NCBI GenBank assembly: GCA_021730935.1
Contig: JAKFYJ010000018.1
Location: 1 to 64,000 of the forward strand
Direction: 5' to 3'
DNA: 64,000 bases
DNA from: Elusimicrobiota bacterium
Lineage (GTDB): Bacteria > Elusimicrobiota > Elusimicrobia > 2-02-FULL-39-32
The notes beneath the pieces are model-generated. The model was not told the DNA's origin. It did not search any database and saw nothing but the letters and a program-made list of their open reading frames with translations. The position numbers and the translations under genes are program-made. This document shows positions 10,401 through 19,575 of this stretch, in pieces. How positions within the stretch are numbered: position 1 is the first letter of the stretch; every line of letters starts with the position of its first letter.

Positions 10401-10542
10401 AACAGTTTCATTATCAACACAAGGATTTGAAGCGAGTGAGCGCCGAGCAAGTGCGAGGAAAAGGCCGCTGGCCGGAAGCGAACGAGGGGAGGCTACGCAG
10501 CGAGCCCTGCGAGCGTAGTGGCCAAATCCCACTGCCCCGAAA
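10383..10542 (+). repeat. tRNA-Pro 3'-end direct repeat flanking a structured cassette
   Basis: CAAATCCCACTGCCCCGAAA at 10383-10402 repeated exactly at 10523-10542; internal inverted repeats between. Confidence 0.85.
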
Positions 10543-10561
10543 ATTTTATTCTCCCATATCC

Positions 10562-11443
10562 ATGAAAGCAACTCTCGTTACTCTCACCCTGCTCATAAGC
10601 GCATCGTGTTATGCCGCTCCCGCGGCAATTCAACCTTCAATTAAAACCTGGGAAGAAGGAGCGGCCCTCGTCATGGGGCAGGTCATAGAAAATAATCACG
10701 GCTGTGAGACCGATGGAGTCTGTTATTTAATCTTGCGGATTGATAATAAAGAAGTGCGGGTATATTACAATCTGGGCGAAGGGGAACGATGCTTCAATGA
10801 TCAATCCAAACTCGCTTGGCACATAAATAAAGGAGATTGGATAAAAGCCTTTGGCGATTACACGCTAAGAAAAGATATTTATTTTGTTTCCGCATGTTCG
10901 TCCCCCCGATACTTCATCCGCAGAGCAGACGATGGCACGCCTCTTGAACCCGTCACTGAACGGTTTTTACAAGAAGTCGCAAAACGGAAAACTGATATTG
11001 CAAAAAAGCAATTTGAAGAAACAAAACAAAGCGGAGCCTGGAAGACGCATGCGAACAAACAACTTGGATATGAGTTCAGATATCCCGCGACTTGGTCAGA
11101 ACCGGACAGGATGATGGGAGATGAAGTTTTCTCAATCTATTATCAGGACCATTCGCTTAAAAATGGTTATGCGGCAAGCTTAACCCTTGGTTTCATTTCC
11201 GAAGCTCAGATTGCGCTGATGGGAATAGATTTTTGCGATGCCAACCCCGACGACAAACGCTGCGAGAGAAAGAAAATCGGCAATGTTTCGGCGGCAATAG
11301 ATTGGGGAGACAATGATAAATTTGCGTTCGCAAAGATCCCGCGTCCGGCAGGAGGTTTTGTCACTTTCACTCTGAAACCGAACACATCGAAAGCAAAATC
11401 ACTTTTTATTCCTATCCTCGAAACATTTAAATTTCTAAATTAA
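10562..11443 (+). CDS. secreted hypothetical protein
   Basis: ATG at 10562 gives signal peptide MKATLVTLTLLISASCYAAPA; the upstream part of the track ORF reads through tRNA and repeat. Confidence 0.65.
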   Translation: MKATLVTLTLLISASCYAAPAAIQPSIKTWEEGAALVMGQVIENNHGCETDGVCYLILRIDNKEVRVYYNLGEGERCFNDQSKLAWHINKGDWIKAFGDYTLRKDIYFVSACSSPRYFIRRADDGTPLEPVTERFLQEVAKRKTDIAKKQFEETKQSGAWKTHANKQLGYEFRYPATWSEPDRMMGDEVFSIYYQDHSLKNGYAASLTLGFISEAQIALMGIDFCDANPDDKRCERKKIGNVSAAIDWGDNDKFAFAKIPRPAGGFVTFTLKPNTSKAKSLFIPILETFKFLN

Positions 11444-11446
11444 AAT

Positions 11447-12370
11447 ATGAAAAAGTTGGCCCTATTTTCATTCATTTTTATTTTTGCGGGCATAGCCGGA
11501 CTTGCGGCATTGGGGTTTGCATATCGTCCCTCCGACGGAATCCCCGATGGCCTCAAAGGCAGGATTGTCATGATCAACGGCAACCCCATGCGCATATATC
11601 AGAAAGGCGTCGGCAATGATATCCTCATGATCCACGGCGTTCCCGGAGCGCTCGAAGACTGGGACCCTGTGATCGAGGATCTCGCCAAAGATTTTCGCGT
11701 GACGGTTTATGATCGGCAGGGTTATGGCTATAGCGCGCGCGGAGGCACGAAATATAATTTGGAATCGAACGCGCAGACGGCTCTTGCGATCATCCGCGAG
11801 CTGGATTTAAAAAACACCGTCGTGGTCGGGCATTCGTATGGCTCAGCCACTTCTCTTGCCCTTGCGATCCAAAACCCTCCAGAGGTCAGGGCCTTTGTGC
11901 TTTGCGCCAGCCCCGGATATCCCGAAGTTCACCCGACTTTTTGGGATTATATTTTGTCCGTGCCCTATTTCGGAGAAGGCATGATGCGCCTGCTCTCGCG
12001 CTCCGTGGGCCCGCAACTCGTGGAGGCCGGAATCAAATCGGGTTTTGATCCGAACCAAAATCTCATCCCCGAAGGGTTCATCGCGCTTCGTGAAATGATG
12101 TGGCTGAGGCCTCAGGTGATGACGACGCGGGCCAGAGAATATACGCGGCTGGAAAAGGATTTGGCCAGAATTTCGCCGCATTATAAGGATATAAAGAAAA
12201 AAGTTTATCTGGTTCAGGGCAAATCGGACGAGATCACGAAGGCGGCCTGGAAACTTCACGAAGATATCCCCGGCTCAGAGCTGACCGAGTTTGAAGGCGC
12301 GGGACATTTCGTGCAGTTCGCTCATCCCAGGGAAACGGCGGCAGTGATCCGGCGGGCCGGAAAAATATAA
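11447..12370 (+). CDS. alpha/beta hydrolase
   Basis: HGVPGALEDWDPVI, VVVGHSYGSATSLALA nucleophile elbow, GAGHFVQFAHP. Confidence 0.9.
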   Translation: MKKLALFSFIFIFAGIAGLAALGFAYRPSDGIPDGLKGRIVMINGNPMRIYQKGVGNDILMIHGVPGALEDWDPVIEDLAKDFRVTVYDRQGYGYSARGGTKYNLESNAQTALAIIRELDLKNTVVVGHSYGSATSLALAIQNPPEVRAFVLCASPGYPEVHPTFWDYILSVPYFGEGMMRLLSRSVGPQLVEAGIKSGFDPNQNLIPEGFIALREMMWLRPQVMTTRAREYTRLEKDLARISPHYKDIKKKVYLVQGKSDEITKAAWKLHEDIPGSELTEFEGAGHFVQFAHPRETAAVIRRAGKI

Positions 12371-12378
12371 AATAAACC

Positions 12379-12407
12379 TTGAAATCCCGGGGAGCGTCTG
12401 GTATAAT
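12379..12407 (+). promoter_or_regulatory. sigma70-type promoter for cspA leader
   Basis: TTGAAA - 17 bp - TATAAT. Confidence 0.8.
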
Positions 12408-12458
12408 CATAACCAGTAAGATGAAGTGTCAGGGTAGAGCATAGTTTAAGAGTTAACT

Positions 12459-12495
12459 TCGCGTCCCCCTTTATCGGGTGGCCGCGATTTTTTTT
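12459..12495 (+). terminator. terminator-like hairpin inside cspA leader (possible attenuator)
   Basis: TCGCGtccCCCtttatcGGGtggcCGCGA followed by T8. Confidence 0.55.
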
Positions 12496-12560
12496 GTTTA
12501 GCGTGCGCGAACTCTCTTCACACAGAACTTACTAATTCATAAAAAAGAGGTAATAAACAC

Positions 12561-12764
12561 ATGAAGGGAAGAGTTAAGTGGTTCAACGATCAGAAAGGTT
12601 ACGGATTCATCACTCCTGAGGATGGTTCTCCAGACGTATTCGTCCATCACTCCGGGATCCAGATTCAGGGCTTCAAAACCCTGGCTGAAAACCAGATGGT
12701 CGAGTTTGACACGGTTTCTTCGGACAAAGGTCCCAAGGCCGCCAACGTCAAACCCTTGAGCTAA
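12561..12764 (+). CDS. cold-shock protein (CspA family)
   Basis: [21 protein letters not shown]...DVFVHHSGI. Confidence 0.97.
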   Translation: MKGRVKWFNDQKGYGFITPEDGSPDVFVHHSGIQIQGFKTLAENQMVEFDTVSSDKGPKAANVKPLS

Positions 12765-12788
12765 TTCGCGCAAACGCGCAATTTAGAG

Positions 12789-12820
12789 AAACCCCGTTCG
12801 CCGAAAGGTGGACGGGGTTT
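12789..12820 (+). terminator. intrinsic terminator after cold-shock gene
   Basis: GAAACCCCGTTCGCC-gaaa-GGTGGACGGGGTTTCTTGTTTT. Confidence 0.85.
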
Positions 12821-12839
12821 CTTGTTTTATGGGAGATTC

Positions 12840-13373
12840 TTAAATATCCTTATCCTTGACCGCTTTATCGGGCTTGGAACGCCTTTGAGAAACGATAATT
12901 TTATGAAGCGCAAATCGTATGGGGTGAGGAAGTTTGAGATTCAACCCATCGGATTCGATCTCGATTGTGTCTTCGGTAATGAAATTGAGAAACCGCAAGC
13001 TCTGGGCATTGATCGAAAGCTGTGGGATTTTTATGGGTTCGTCGGTGCCTTTGCCCTTTTCGGGGACCAGGAATTCAACGATCAACAGCGGATGTTCCAG
13101 ACGAATGTATCCTTTTGAACCTTTGAAGCCGACGATAAATCCAAGGTCCTTGAGCAGTTCTGGGATATCAGTTTTTCCCCGTATTTTAGAGGGAGAAGCA
13201 ATAAGAAAATCTATGTCTCTTGTTTTTAAAGCGGGCAGGTGAGCGTCATCAGTAAAATATTCTTTATAAAACGGAAGGCACCAACTGCCGATTAAAATCA
13301 GCTGATTGAGAACGCCGGCCGCGTTTAACCTTTTTAAGACCTCGAGGCAAAGATCATATTGACTCTTTTCCAC
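12840..13373 (-). CDS. nucleotidyltransferase-like protein
   Basis: LILIGSWCLPFYKEYF...LKTRDIDFLIASPSK: GSxx and DxD-like pattern of polbeta-type NTases. Confidence 0.65.
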   Translation of the reverse strand: MEKSQYDLCLEVLKRLNAAGVLNQLILIGSWCLPFYKEYFTDDAHLPALKTRDIDFLIASPSKIRGKTDIPELLKDLGFIVGFKGSKGYIRLEHPLLIVEFLVPEKGKGTDEPIKIPQLSINAQSLRFLNFITEDTIEIESDGLNLKLPHPIRFALHKIIVSQRRSKPDKAVKDKDI

Positions 13374-13671
13374 GCAAACTGCTCCTTAAGAATTTGACCT
13401 GCCTTTTTACCTGGGACAAAAGCTTTCTGTATTTCGCTCTGAATATTTTGGCTTTGCCATACTTCTCAAGATCTTCTTTCGAAGCCTGCCCTTTGTATAT
13501 GAATTTGACCTTGCCGTTGTCTCTCATAACCACATAATAATATTCGTGGCCTTTTATTCGCTTTTTAACGAGGCTGCCTTTCGGCAATTTCGATAACTCC
13601 CGTTCGTAATCCTTTTGAAGATGAAGAGAGTTATCTAACTCCTCTTTCAGAACGCCTTTTATTGGCCCCAC
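13354..13671 (-). CDS. small basic protein partner of the nucleotidyltransferase
   Basis: GTG start at 13671 preceded by GAGGAG; overlaps NTase gene start; track's TTG start lies inside an operator-like repeat. Confidence 0.55.
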   Translation of the reverse strand: MGPIKGVLKEELDNSLHLQKDYERELSKLPKGSLVKKRIKGHEYYYVVMRDNGKVKFIYKGQASKEDLEKYGKAKIFRAKYRKLLSQVKRQVKFLRSSLRGKESI

Positions 13672-13686
13672 TGTTTGCTCCTCATA

Positions 13687-13791
13687 GTTACCATACAAAA
13701 TATACTATATTATAGTCCGTATGGTAACTATTTTCAAGGGTTGAAACAAGTTACCATACATACTATTTAACTTATATTATTGTATGGTAAC
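13687..13791. repeat. operator-like array: GTTACCATAC/GTATGGTAAC inverted repeats (4 copies)
   Basis: Copies at 13687-13696, 13719-13728, 13750-13759, 13782-13791, alternating orientation. Confidence 0.85.
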
Positions 13792-13803
13792 TCTACCCCT
13801 TGA

Positions 13804-14226
13804 TTAACCGATCTTAAGAAAGATGAGACCCGCCATCACGAGGGCGGCGCCCAAGGCTTTGCGGATTGTGAGGGATTCGTGCATGAAGAGGATTCCGACG
13901 ATGAAGGTGATGACGGGATAACTGCCGGCGACCAAAACCATTTTGGAGATTTCCCCCGATTTGAGTGCACGATAAAAGAAAGTTTGGCCCAGGATGCTGG
14001 CCAGGAATCCGCCGCAGATTAAAAATAGGGCAGAACGGAGTTCCACAGATTTGACTTGTTCGGGCTTGACGAAAAAAACGCCAAGAATCACCATGCCGAT
14101 CATGACGCCGATACAGCGATAAAAAAGACCCGCCATGGGTTCGGCTTTGGAAAGTCCCGCCTTCTCGAGCAATGGAGCAAATCCCCACATCGATGCGGCC
14201 AGAACTGCCCACCAGAATGCGGTCAT
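13804..14226 (-). CDS. EamA-family transporter (single EamA domain)
   Basis: 140-aa four-TM protein, FLICGGFLASILGQTFFYRALKSGEISKMVLVAGSYPV; GGAGG upstream of ATG. Confidence 0.85.
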   Translation of the reverse strand: MTAFWWAVLAASMWGFAPLLEKAGLSKAEPMAGLFYRCIGVMIGMVILGVFFVKPEQVKSVELRSALFLICGGFLASILGQTFFYRALKSGEISKMVLVAGSYPVITFIVGILFMHESLTIRKALGAALVMAGLIFLKIG

Positions 14227-14237
14227 GCCAGCCTCCA

Positions 14238-14374
14238 GCCAGACCCACAGATGTTTTTCATTTTATCGAAAACACGCTCGCCGAGTGCGGGCTCGCTTGG
14301 ATCTCGCGAAAGCGTATGCCAGTCTTTCGCTCGATACAGTTTTCAATAAAATAAAAAACACCTGTGGGTCTGGC
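14238..14374 (-). ncRNA. putative structured leader RNA or miniature inverted-repeat element
   Basis: 36-nt arms 14238-14273 and 14339-14374, 33/36 complementary with the 3 exceptions G:U on minus strand; inner GCGAAAG/CTTTCGC stem. Confidence 0.6.
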
Positions 14375-14409
14375 AGATTGAGAATTTTGAAACATAGGAG
14401 GAAACGGGA

Positions 14410-15675
14410 TTAACTGTGGCGGTTGCCGGGGCGGTGGTGAGAGCGGGAACCGGAATATCCGTGGCCGCCGTGACCGTGGCCCTGAGGATGAGAGGATTTG
14501 GGCGCGGGGCGGTCATACTGAAAATTGGGAAGCGTCACGCGGGGCAAGGGTTTCTTGATGGTGCGCTCGATGCTCCGGATCATGTCTTCTTCGCTTCTGT
14601 CGACGAGGCTGAATGCGTCGCCTGTGGCGTCGGCTCTGGCGGTGCGTCCGATGCGGTGAACATAATCTTCCGGAGTCATGGGGATGTCATAATTGATGAC
14701 ATGGCTGACATCCGACACATCGATGCCGCGGGCGGCGATGTCTGTTGCGACCAAAACCTGGCTGTGGCCGGCCTTGAAATGTTCAAGGGCCTGTTCCCGC
14801 TGGCTTTGGCTTCTGTCGCCATGGAGGACGGAAACTTTAAATCCTTTCATTTTGAGCGCGCTGGTGAGCTTATCAGCCAAACGCTTGGTCCGGGTGAAAA
14901 CAATGACGGAAGTGGCGTCTGCCGCACGGAGAAGCTCTTCGAGGAGCTCGGTTTTTAAGTGGCGAGGGCAAGGATAAACGGCGTGACGGATGCCTGCGGC
15001 CACTCCCGAGCGCTGTCCAATCTGAATGGTGACGGGATCGGTGAGCATTTCGTGAACGAGCTTTTGAATCTCGGGCGGAAGCGTCGCTGAGAAAACAAGG
15101 TTTTGCCTTTTGGGAGGCAATAGACTGATGATCCGTTTGATGTCCGGCAAGAATCCCATGTCCAGCATGCGGTCCACTTCATCCAACACTAAAATCTGCA
15201 GATCGCGGAAATCGATGCGTCCGCTCCACACATGGTCCAGAAGCCGGCCCGGAGTGGCGGAGATGATATCCAAACCTTTCATGAGAGCGGCAATCTGAGG
15301 GTGCATGGCCACGCCGCCATAAATCGCGGTGCCTTTTAAGGGAACATGTTTAGACAAAGAGTTTAAATGCTCGATGGACTGAGCGGCGATTTCACGGGTC
15401 GGAGACAAAATCAGGGCGCGGACATTGCGGGTTTTGCCGGATTCGAGCAGGCGGTGAAGGATCGGCAGAACGAAAGCGGCGGTTTTGCCTGTGCCTGTTT
15501 GAGCGCATCCAATCACATTGCGGCCCGCCATGATGGGAGGGATCGCTTTGGCCTGGATCGGAGTGGGGCGGATAAAACCTAAATCGTGAATCCCTTTCAG
15601 GATCTTGGGGTCGAGCCCCAACGTTTCAAATGTTATGCCTTCGTTTTCGCCTTCAACGGCAATGGGATGAGTCAT
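14410..15675 (-). CDS. DEAD-box RNA helicase (RhlE-like)
   Basis: AQTGTGKTAAF, LDEVDRML (DEVD variant), SATLP, HRIGRTARA. Confidence 0.95.
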   Translation of the reverse strand: MTHPIAVEGENEGITFETLGLDPKILKGIHDLGFIRPTPIQAKAIPPIMAGRNVIGCAQTGTGKTAAFVLPILHRLLESGKTRNVRALILSPTREIAAQSIEHLNSLSKHVPLKGTAIYGGVAMHPQIAALMKGLDIISATPGRLLDHVWSGRIDFRDLQILVLDEVDRMLDMGFLPDIKRIISLLPPKRQNLVFSATLPPEIQKLVHEMLTDPVTIQIGQRSGVAAGIRHAVYPCPRHLKTELLEELLRAADATSVIVFTRTKRLADKLTSALKMKGFKVSVLHGDRSQSQREQALEHFKAGHSQVLVATDIAARGIDVSDVSHVINYDIPMTPEDYVHRIGRTARADATGDAFSLVDRSEEDMIRSIERTIKKPLPRVTLPNFQYDRPAPKSSHPQGHGHGGHGYSGSRSHHRPGNRHS

Positions 15676-15693
15676 TGAGGGATTTATTGTATC

Positions 15694-16773
15694 ATGTTAT
15701 CGATGAAAACCGAAGTAATACTTTTATTTCCTTTTGACTTGGGCCTCGAGCTCGACTTTTCCAAACGCCAAATTAAAGAGATCGTGCACTCGGTTTCCGT
15801 CGAAGAATTGTCCGAGATGGCGTTTGAAGAACGCGCCTTTGACGATGTCAGAGCGGAGTTCAGGTTATACCGTTTCGGCGTGGGCATGATCCGCGTGGGG
15901 TTCACCATTGACGACACTCCTGACGGTTTGGCCGCCATCGCCTGCCAGGCGGAAAGTCTCAATATCGGCGGAGATCCCATTCTTTTGTGGTGCCAAAACA
16001 GAGTGCAGGAACTCATCGACAAAGCACAGGAATTTGCAACGCACCGCTATGACCAGAGGCTCCTTGAGACGGAAATTTTCCCCGTTTTTATTTTCGGGCA
16101 GAAAGACGTCAAGAAATCCGACCATTTCATCCGCGAGCATTATAAAGCGCTTTACGGCATCGCGGCAGGTGAAGCGCAGTTCGACCGCCTCTCGGATTTC
16201 GTGTTTCAGCGCGACCCTCTCGCCAATTTCGGATATTACGAAAACGAACTCATCCTGGTGAAACGCTTCGGCGCCGCCATTTCCTCGTCGGAGTCCGGGA
16301 CGGTTTTGGATTTAATTTCTTTGATTTATGCGCAATATTGGAGCCTGAAAGCCTATGACTTTGTGCTGAACGCGGAAGTGGACGGCGCCCAGAAACTGCT
16401 GCAAGACCTGCCTCCTTATTATAAATTTTGGCAAATTCCCTCAAAGTACCAGACCTTTTCGAAAGAGGCGATTGATTTCGGGAAAGACAAACTTTCCATC
16501 GTGGAATCGCTCTATAGCGTCTCGACCAACCTTCCTGCCGTCGAGAACGACTGGCATTTGCGGATGATTTATAACAGCCTCACGAAAGTTTTCAACACGG
16601 AAGAAATGTATAAGACCATCGAGATCAAGCTGGACCGCATCGAGGAATCCTATAATGAAGCGCGCGAATTTTTGTCCACAAACTTTTTCATCCTCCTCGA
16701 TTTCGTTTTCTTCGCCTGGCTCATCTGGGGCGTGATCGACACCTTCCTCCTGCTGGCCATCGCAAAAAAATAA
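15694..16773 (+). CDS. uncharacterised protein with C-terminal membrane anchor
   Basis: 359 aa, long soluble N-terminus, C-terminal hydrophobic [26 protein letters not shown]; loosely RMD1/DUF155-like architecture. Confidence 0.55.
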   Translation: MLSMKTEVILLFPFDLGLELDFSKRQIKEIVHSVSVEELSEMAFEERAFDDVRAEFRLYRFGVGMIRVGFTIDDTPDGLAAIACQAESLNIGGDPILLWCQNRVQELIDKAQEFATHRYDQRLLETEIFPVFIFGQKDVKKSDHFIREHYKALYGIAAGEAQFDRLSDFVFQRDPLANFGYYENELILVKRFGAAISSSESGTVLDLISLIYAQYWSLKAYDFVLNAEVDGAQKLLQDLPPYYKFWQIPSKYQTFSKEAIDFGKDKLSIVESLYSVSTNLPAVENDWHLRMIYNSLTKVFNTEEMYKTIEIKLDRIEESYNEAREFLSTNFFILLDFVFFAWLIWGVIDTFLLLAIAKK

Positions 16774-16774
16774 A

Positions 16775-18628
16775 ATGAACGCGTTCCCGTTTCTGCTTGC
16801 CGCTCTCTGCGTGGGTGCGATCGCTTATCGTTATTACAGCGCGTTCATCGCGGCCAGGATTATTTGTCTCGACGAAAACCGCCGGACTCCGGCCCACACC
16901 ATGAACGACGGGGCAAATTATCATCCGACGAATAAATGGGTGCTGTTCGGCCACCACTTCGCGGCCATTTCGGGAGCGGGCCCCTTGATCGGGCCTGTGC
17001 TTGCCGCGCAGTTCGGATTCTTGCCGGGATTTCTGTGGCTTTTGATCGGCGTCGTTTTGGGAGGAGCGGTTCATGATTTTTTGGTGCTCGGGCTCTCTGT
17101 CCGACGGAAAGGCAAGTCTTTGGCTGAACTGGCGTATAGAGAGATCGGCCCCGTGTCCTCCGTCATCTGCCACATCGCGATTCTCTTTATCGTTGTGATC
17201 GCGCTTGCCGGCCTGGGCCTCGCCGTCGTAAACGCCCTCCATGACAGTTCCTGGGGCACCTTCACCATCAGCATGACGATTCCTCTGGCTCTCTTCGTGG
17301 GGCTTTATATGTATAAAATCCGCAAAGGGAAAATCGCCGAAGCCAGCTTGATCGGCGTGGCGGGAGTTCTCATCTCAGTTTATCTCGGCTCGCGCATTCC
17401 CGGATCTTCTCTCGCGCCTTATTTCACATTCTCAAAAACCGGCATCACCAACGCCATGGCGGCTTATGGTTTTGTGGCGAGCATTCTCCCTGTGTGGTTG
17501 TTGCTCTGCCCGAGGGACTATTTAAGTTCATATATGAAGCTGGGAACCATCGCCGCGCTCGTCGTCGGAGTTTTTATAGTCATGCCGGAACTGAGGATGC
17601 CGCAGGTCACCGAATACATTCACGGAGGCGGCCCCATTGTCCCCGGGAAAATTTTTCCCTTCGTGTTCGTGACCATCGCCTGCGGCGCGATTTCGGGGTT
17701 TCACTCTCTCGTCGCTTCCGGCACCACCCCAAAGATGATGGACAACGAAAGAGACGCCAGAATGATCGGATATGGCGCGATGCTCCTGGAAGGACTTGTC
17801 GGCATCATCGCCTTGATCGCCGCCTGCTCGCTCTATAAGGAAGATTATTTCGCGATCAATGTGACGGCGGAAAAATTCGCGGCGCTTGGCCTTGCGCCCG
17901 TCAACATCGACGCTCTCTCCAAAGAAGTGGGAGAAAACATTGCCGGCCGTCCGGGAGGAGCGGTTTCTCTCGCCGTGGGGTTCGCGCAAATTTTCAGCGG
18001 CATCCCCGGAATGAAACACCTCATGTCTTATTGGTATCACTACGCCATTATGTTCGAAGCGCTTTTCATCATGACCACCATCGACACGGGAACCCGCGTG
18101 GCCCGGTTTATCCTGCAGGAATTCGTGGGCCGTTTTTATAAACCCTTCGAAAAAACCGACTGGCTCCCGGGCACCCTCATCTCCACTTCCGTCGTGGTTT
18201 TCTCCTGGGCTTATCTCATCCACACAGGAAACATAAGCACGATCTGGCCCATGTTCGGCGTGGCCAACCAGCTCCTCGCTTCCGTCGCCCTCTGTGTGGT
18301 GACCAGCGCCATCATCAATTCCGGCAGACAAAAATATGTCTGGGTGACGATTGTCCCCCTCGTTTTCGTCTCTGTCACCACGCTTTCCGCCGCGTATTTA
18401 AACATCACGGACAATTTCTGGCCCATGACCCACAACCCCGAGACCGCGTTCCGCGGATACATGAACTCCGCTCTCACCGTCATCATCATGGCCTGCGCCG
18501 TCACCATTTTGGCCGATTCGGGGAGACGGTGGTATAAAGTTCTGGTCAAGAAAGAACATCCTTCCTCCAAACCCGAACGCGAAATGTTCGACAAAAAACA
18601 CACCCTGCCGGATTATGGGTGTTGTTAA
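16775..18628 (+). CDS. cstA: carbon starvation protein A
   Basis: [23 protein letters not shown] and many TM segments. Confidence 0.95.
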   Translation: MNAFPFLLAALCVGAIAYRYYSAFIAARIICLDENRRTPAHTMNDGANYHPTNKWVLFGHHFAAISGAGPLIGPVLAAQFGFLPGFLWLLIGVVLGGAVHDFLVLGLSVRRKGKSLAELAYREIGPVSSVICHIAILFIVVIALAGLGLAVVNALHDSSWGTFTISMTIPLALFVGLYMYKIRKGKIAEASLIGVAGVLISVYLGSRIPGSSLAPYFTFSKTGITNAMAAYGFVASILPVWLLLCPRDYLSSYMKLGTIAALVVGVFIVMPELRMPQVTEYIHGGGPIVPGKIFPFVFVTIACGAISGFHSLVASGTTPKMMDNERDARMIGYGAMLLEGLVGIIALIAACSLYKEDYFAINVTAEKFAALGLAPVNIDALSKEVGENIAGRPGGAVSLAVGFAQIFSGIPGMKHLMSYWYHYAIMFEALFIMTTIDTGTRVARFILQEFVGRFYKPFEKTDWLPGTLISTSVVVFSWAYLIHTGNISTIWPMFGVANQLLASVALCVVTSAIINSGRQKYVWVTIVPLVFVSVTTLSAAYLNITDNFWPMTHNPETAFRGYMNSALTVIIMACAVTILADSGRRWYKVLVKKEHPSSKPEREMFDKKHTLPDYGCC

Positions 18629-18873
18629 ATTTGTCCTGCGCTGACCGATTTTCTGCACAGCCTTTTTAAGAATTCCCGCAGCGGTGTAGATTTCGTAGAG
18701 ACGCCGAAACCATTTCAACCACGGACTCTCCCCAACCGAGCAACCGCTCTTTCTCCACAATCCTAAACCCAACGTCCCAGTGGGATTATGTCAATATGCG
18801 CGGGAAAGTTTGGCGTGAATGAGTCTCTAAGGTGTCCTCAATTTATTTGGAATTTAGTATAGTGTCCCTGGAT

Positions 18874-19575
18874 ATGATTAAAGTTTTGGCAATTTCTTTT
18901 TTAAGCATTTCGTTTATTTCCGGCTGTGCCACACCGTCATCGGAAGTTAAACATGATACGGGAATGAAATCCTATACTTTCGAGGGGATCAACGTTGTCA
19001 TGAAATCTACGTGGGAACTTTCGCAATATCACAGAATTGCAGTTACTGATTTTCAAAGCCCCCATTCTGCCCCGGAAGCTGGATTGGAAATTGCCGATCG
19101 AATTGCCATTCAATTAATGAAAAAGGGATATAAAGTCATTGAGCGAGATCATCTCAAAACATTATTAAAGGAAAAATATTTGAATTATGTTGGTGTCGTG
19201 AGCCCTGAAAATCTTAAGGAATTTCAATCCATTTCCGGCGCGGATGCCATCATAACTGGGACGATCGGGTCTTATCAGTCGGCAATAGGCGGGTCCAGCT
19301 TTCAAATGGGAAATATAGGAGGCGGTTCCACTACTTCCCAATCAGAAGTATCGTTCACTATAAAGATGTTTGACATAGAAAATGGAGAGGTTCTGCTTTC
19401 AGCCGCTGGGTCAAAGGCTGGTCAAAATGCGCGTGGGTATCTTGCTGACAAAATCATCTCGGATACTTTTCTTCATTTTCCTGCCACTTCGGACAGAGCA
19501 TACGATTCAAATTCTGAACAAGAAAAGGAAGATCTGGATAGACTTATAAAAAGTTCTAATAACTTGGGGAGATAG
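18874..19575 (+). CDS. lipoprotein, CsgG-like
   Basis: Lipobox ISFISGC after MIKVLAISFL; RIAIQLMKKGYKVIERDHLKTLLKE CsgG-like pattern. Confidence 0.7.
   Translation: MIKVLAISFLSISFISGCATPSSEVKHDTGMKSYTFEGINVVMKSTWELSQYHRIAVTDFQSPHSAPEAGLEIADRIAIQLMKKGYKVIERDHLKTLLKEKYLNYVGVVSPENLKEFQSISGADAIITGTIGSYQSAIGGSSFQMGNIGGGSTTSQSEVSFTIKMFDIENGEVLLSAAGSKAGQNARGYLADKIISDTFLHFPATSDRAYDSNSEQEKEDLDRLIKSSNNLGR

Noticed and set aside
10343-10561. N-terminal extension of the 366-aa ORF
   Set aside because: Begins inside the tRNA and reads through the repeat cassette; a signal peptide starts at 10562.
10323-10571. ORF 82 aa on minus (GQWDLNPRPLGPEPSAMPLRHAP)
   Set aside because: Antisense translation of tRNA-Pro and its repeat; a familiar spurious-protein pattern.
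17528-18331. 267-aa minus-strand ORF opposite cstA
   Set aside because: Shadow ORF; Asp/Gly/His-rich composition typical of antisense frames.
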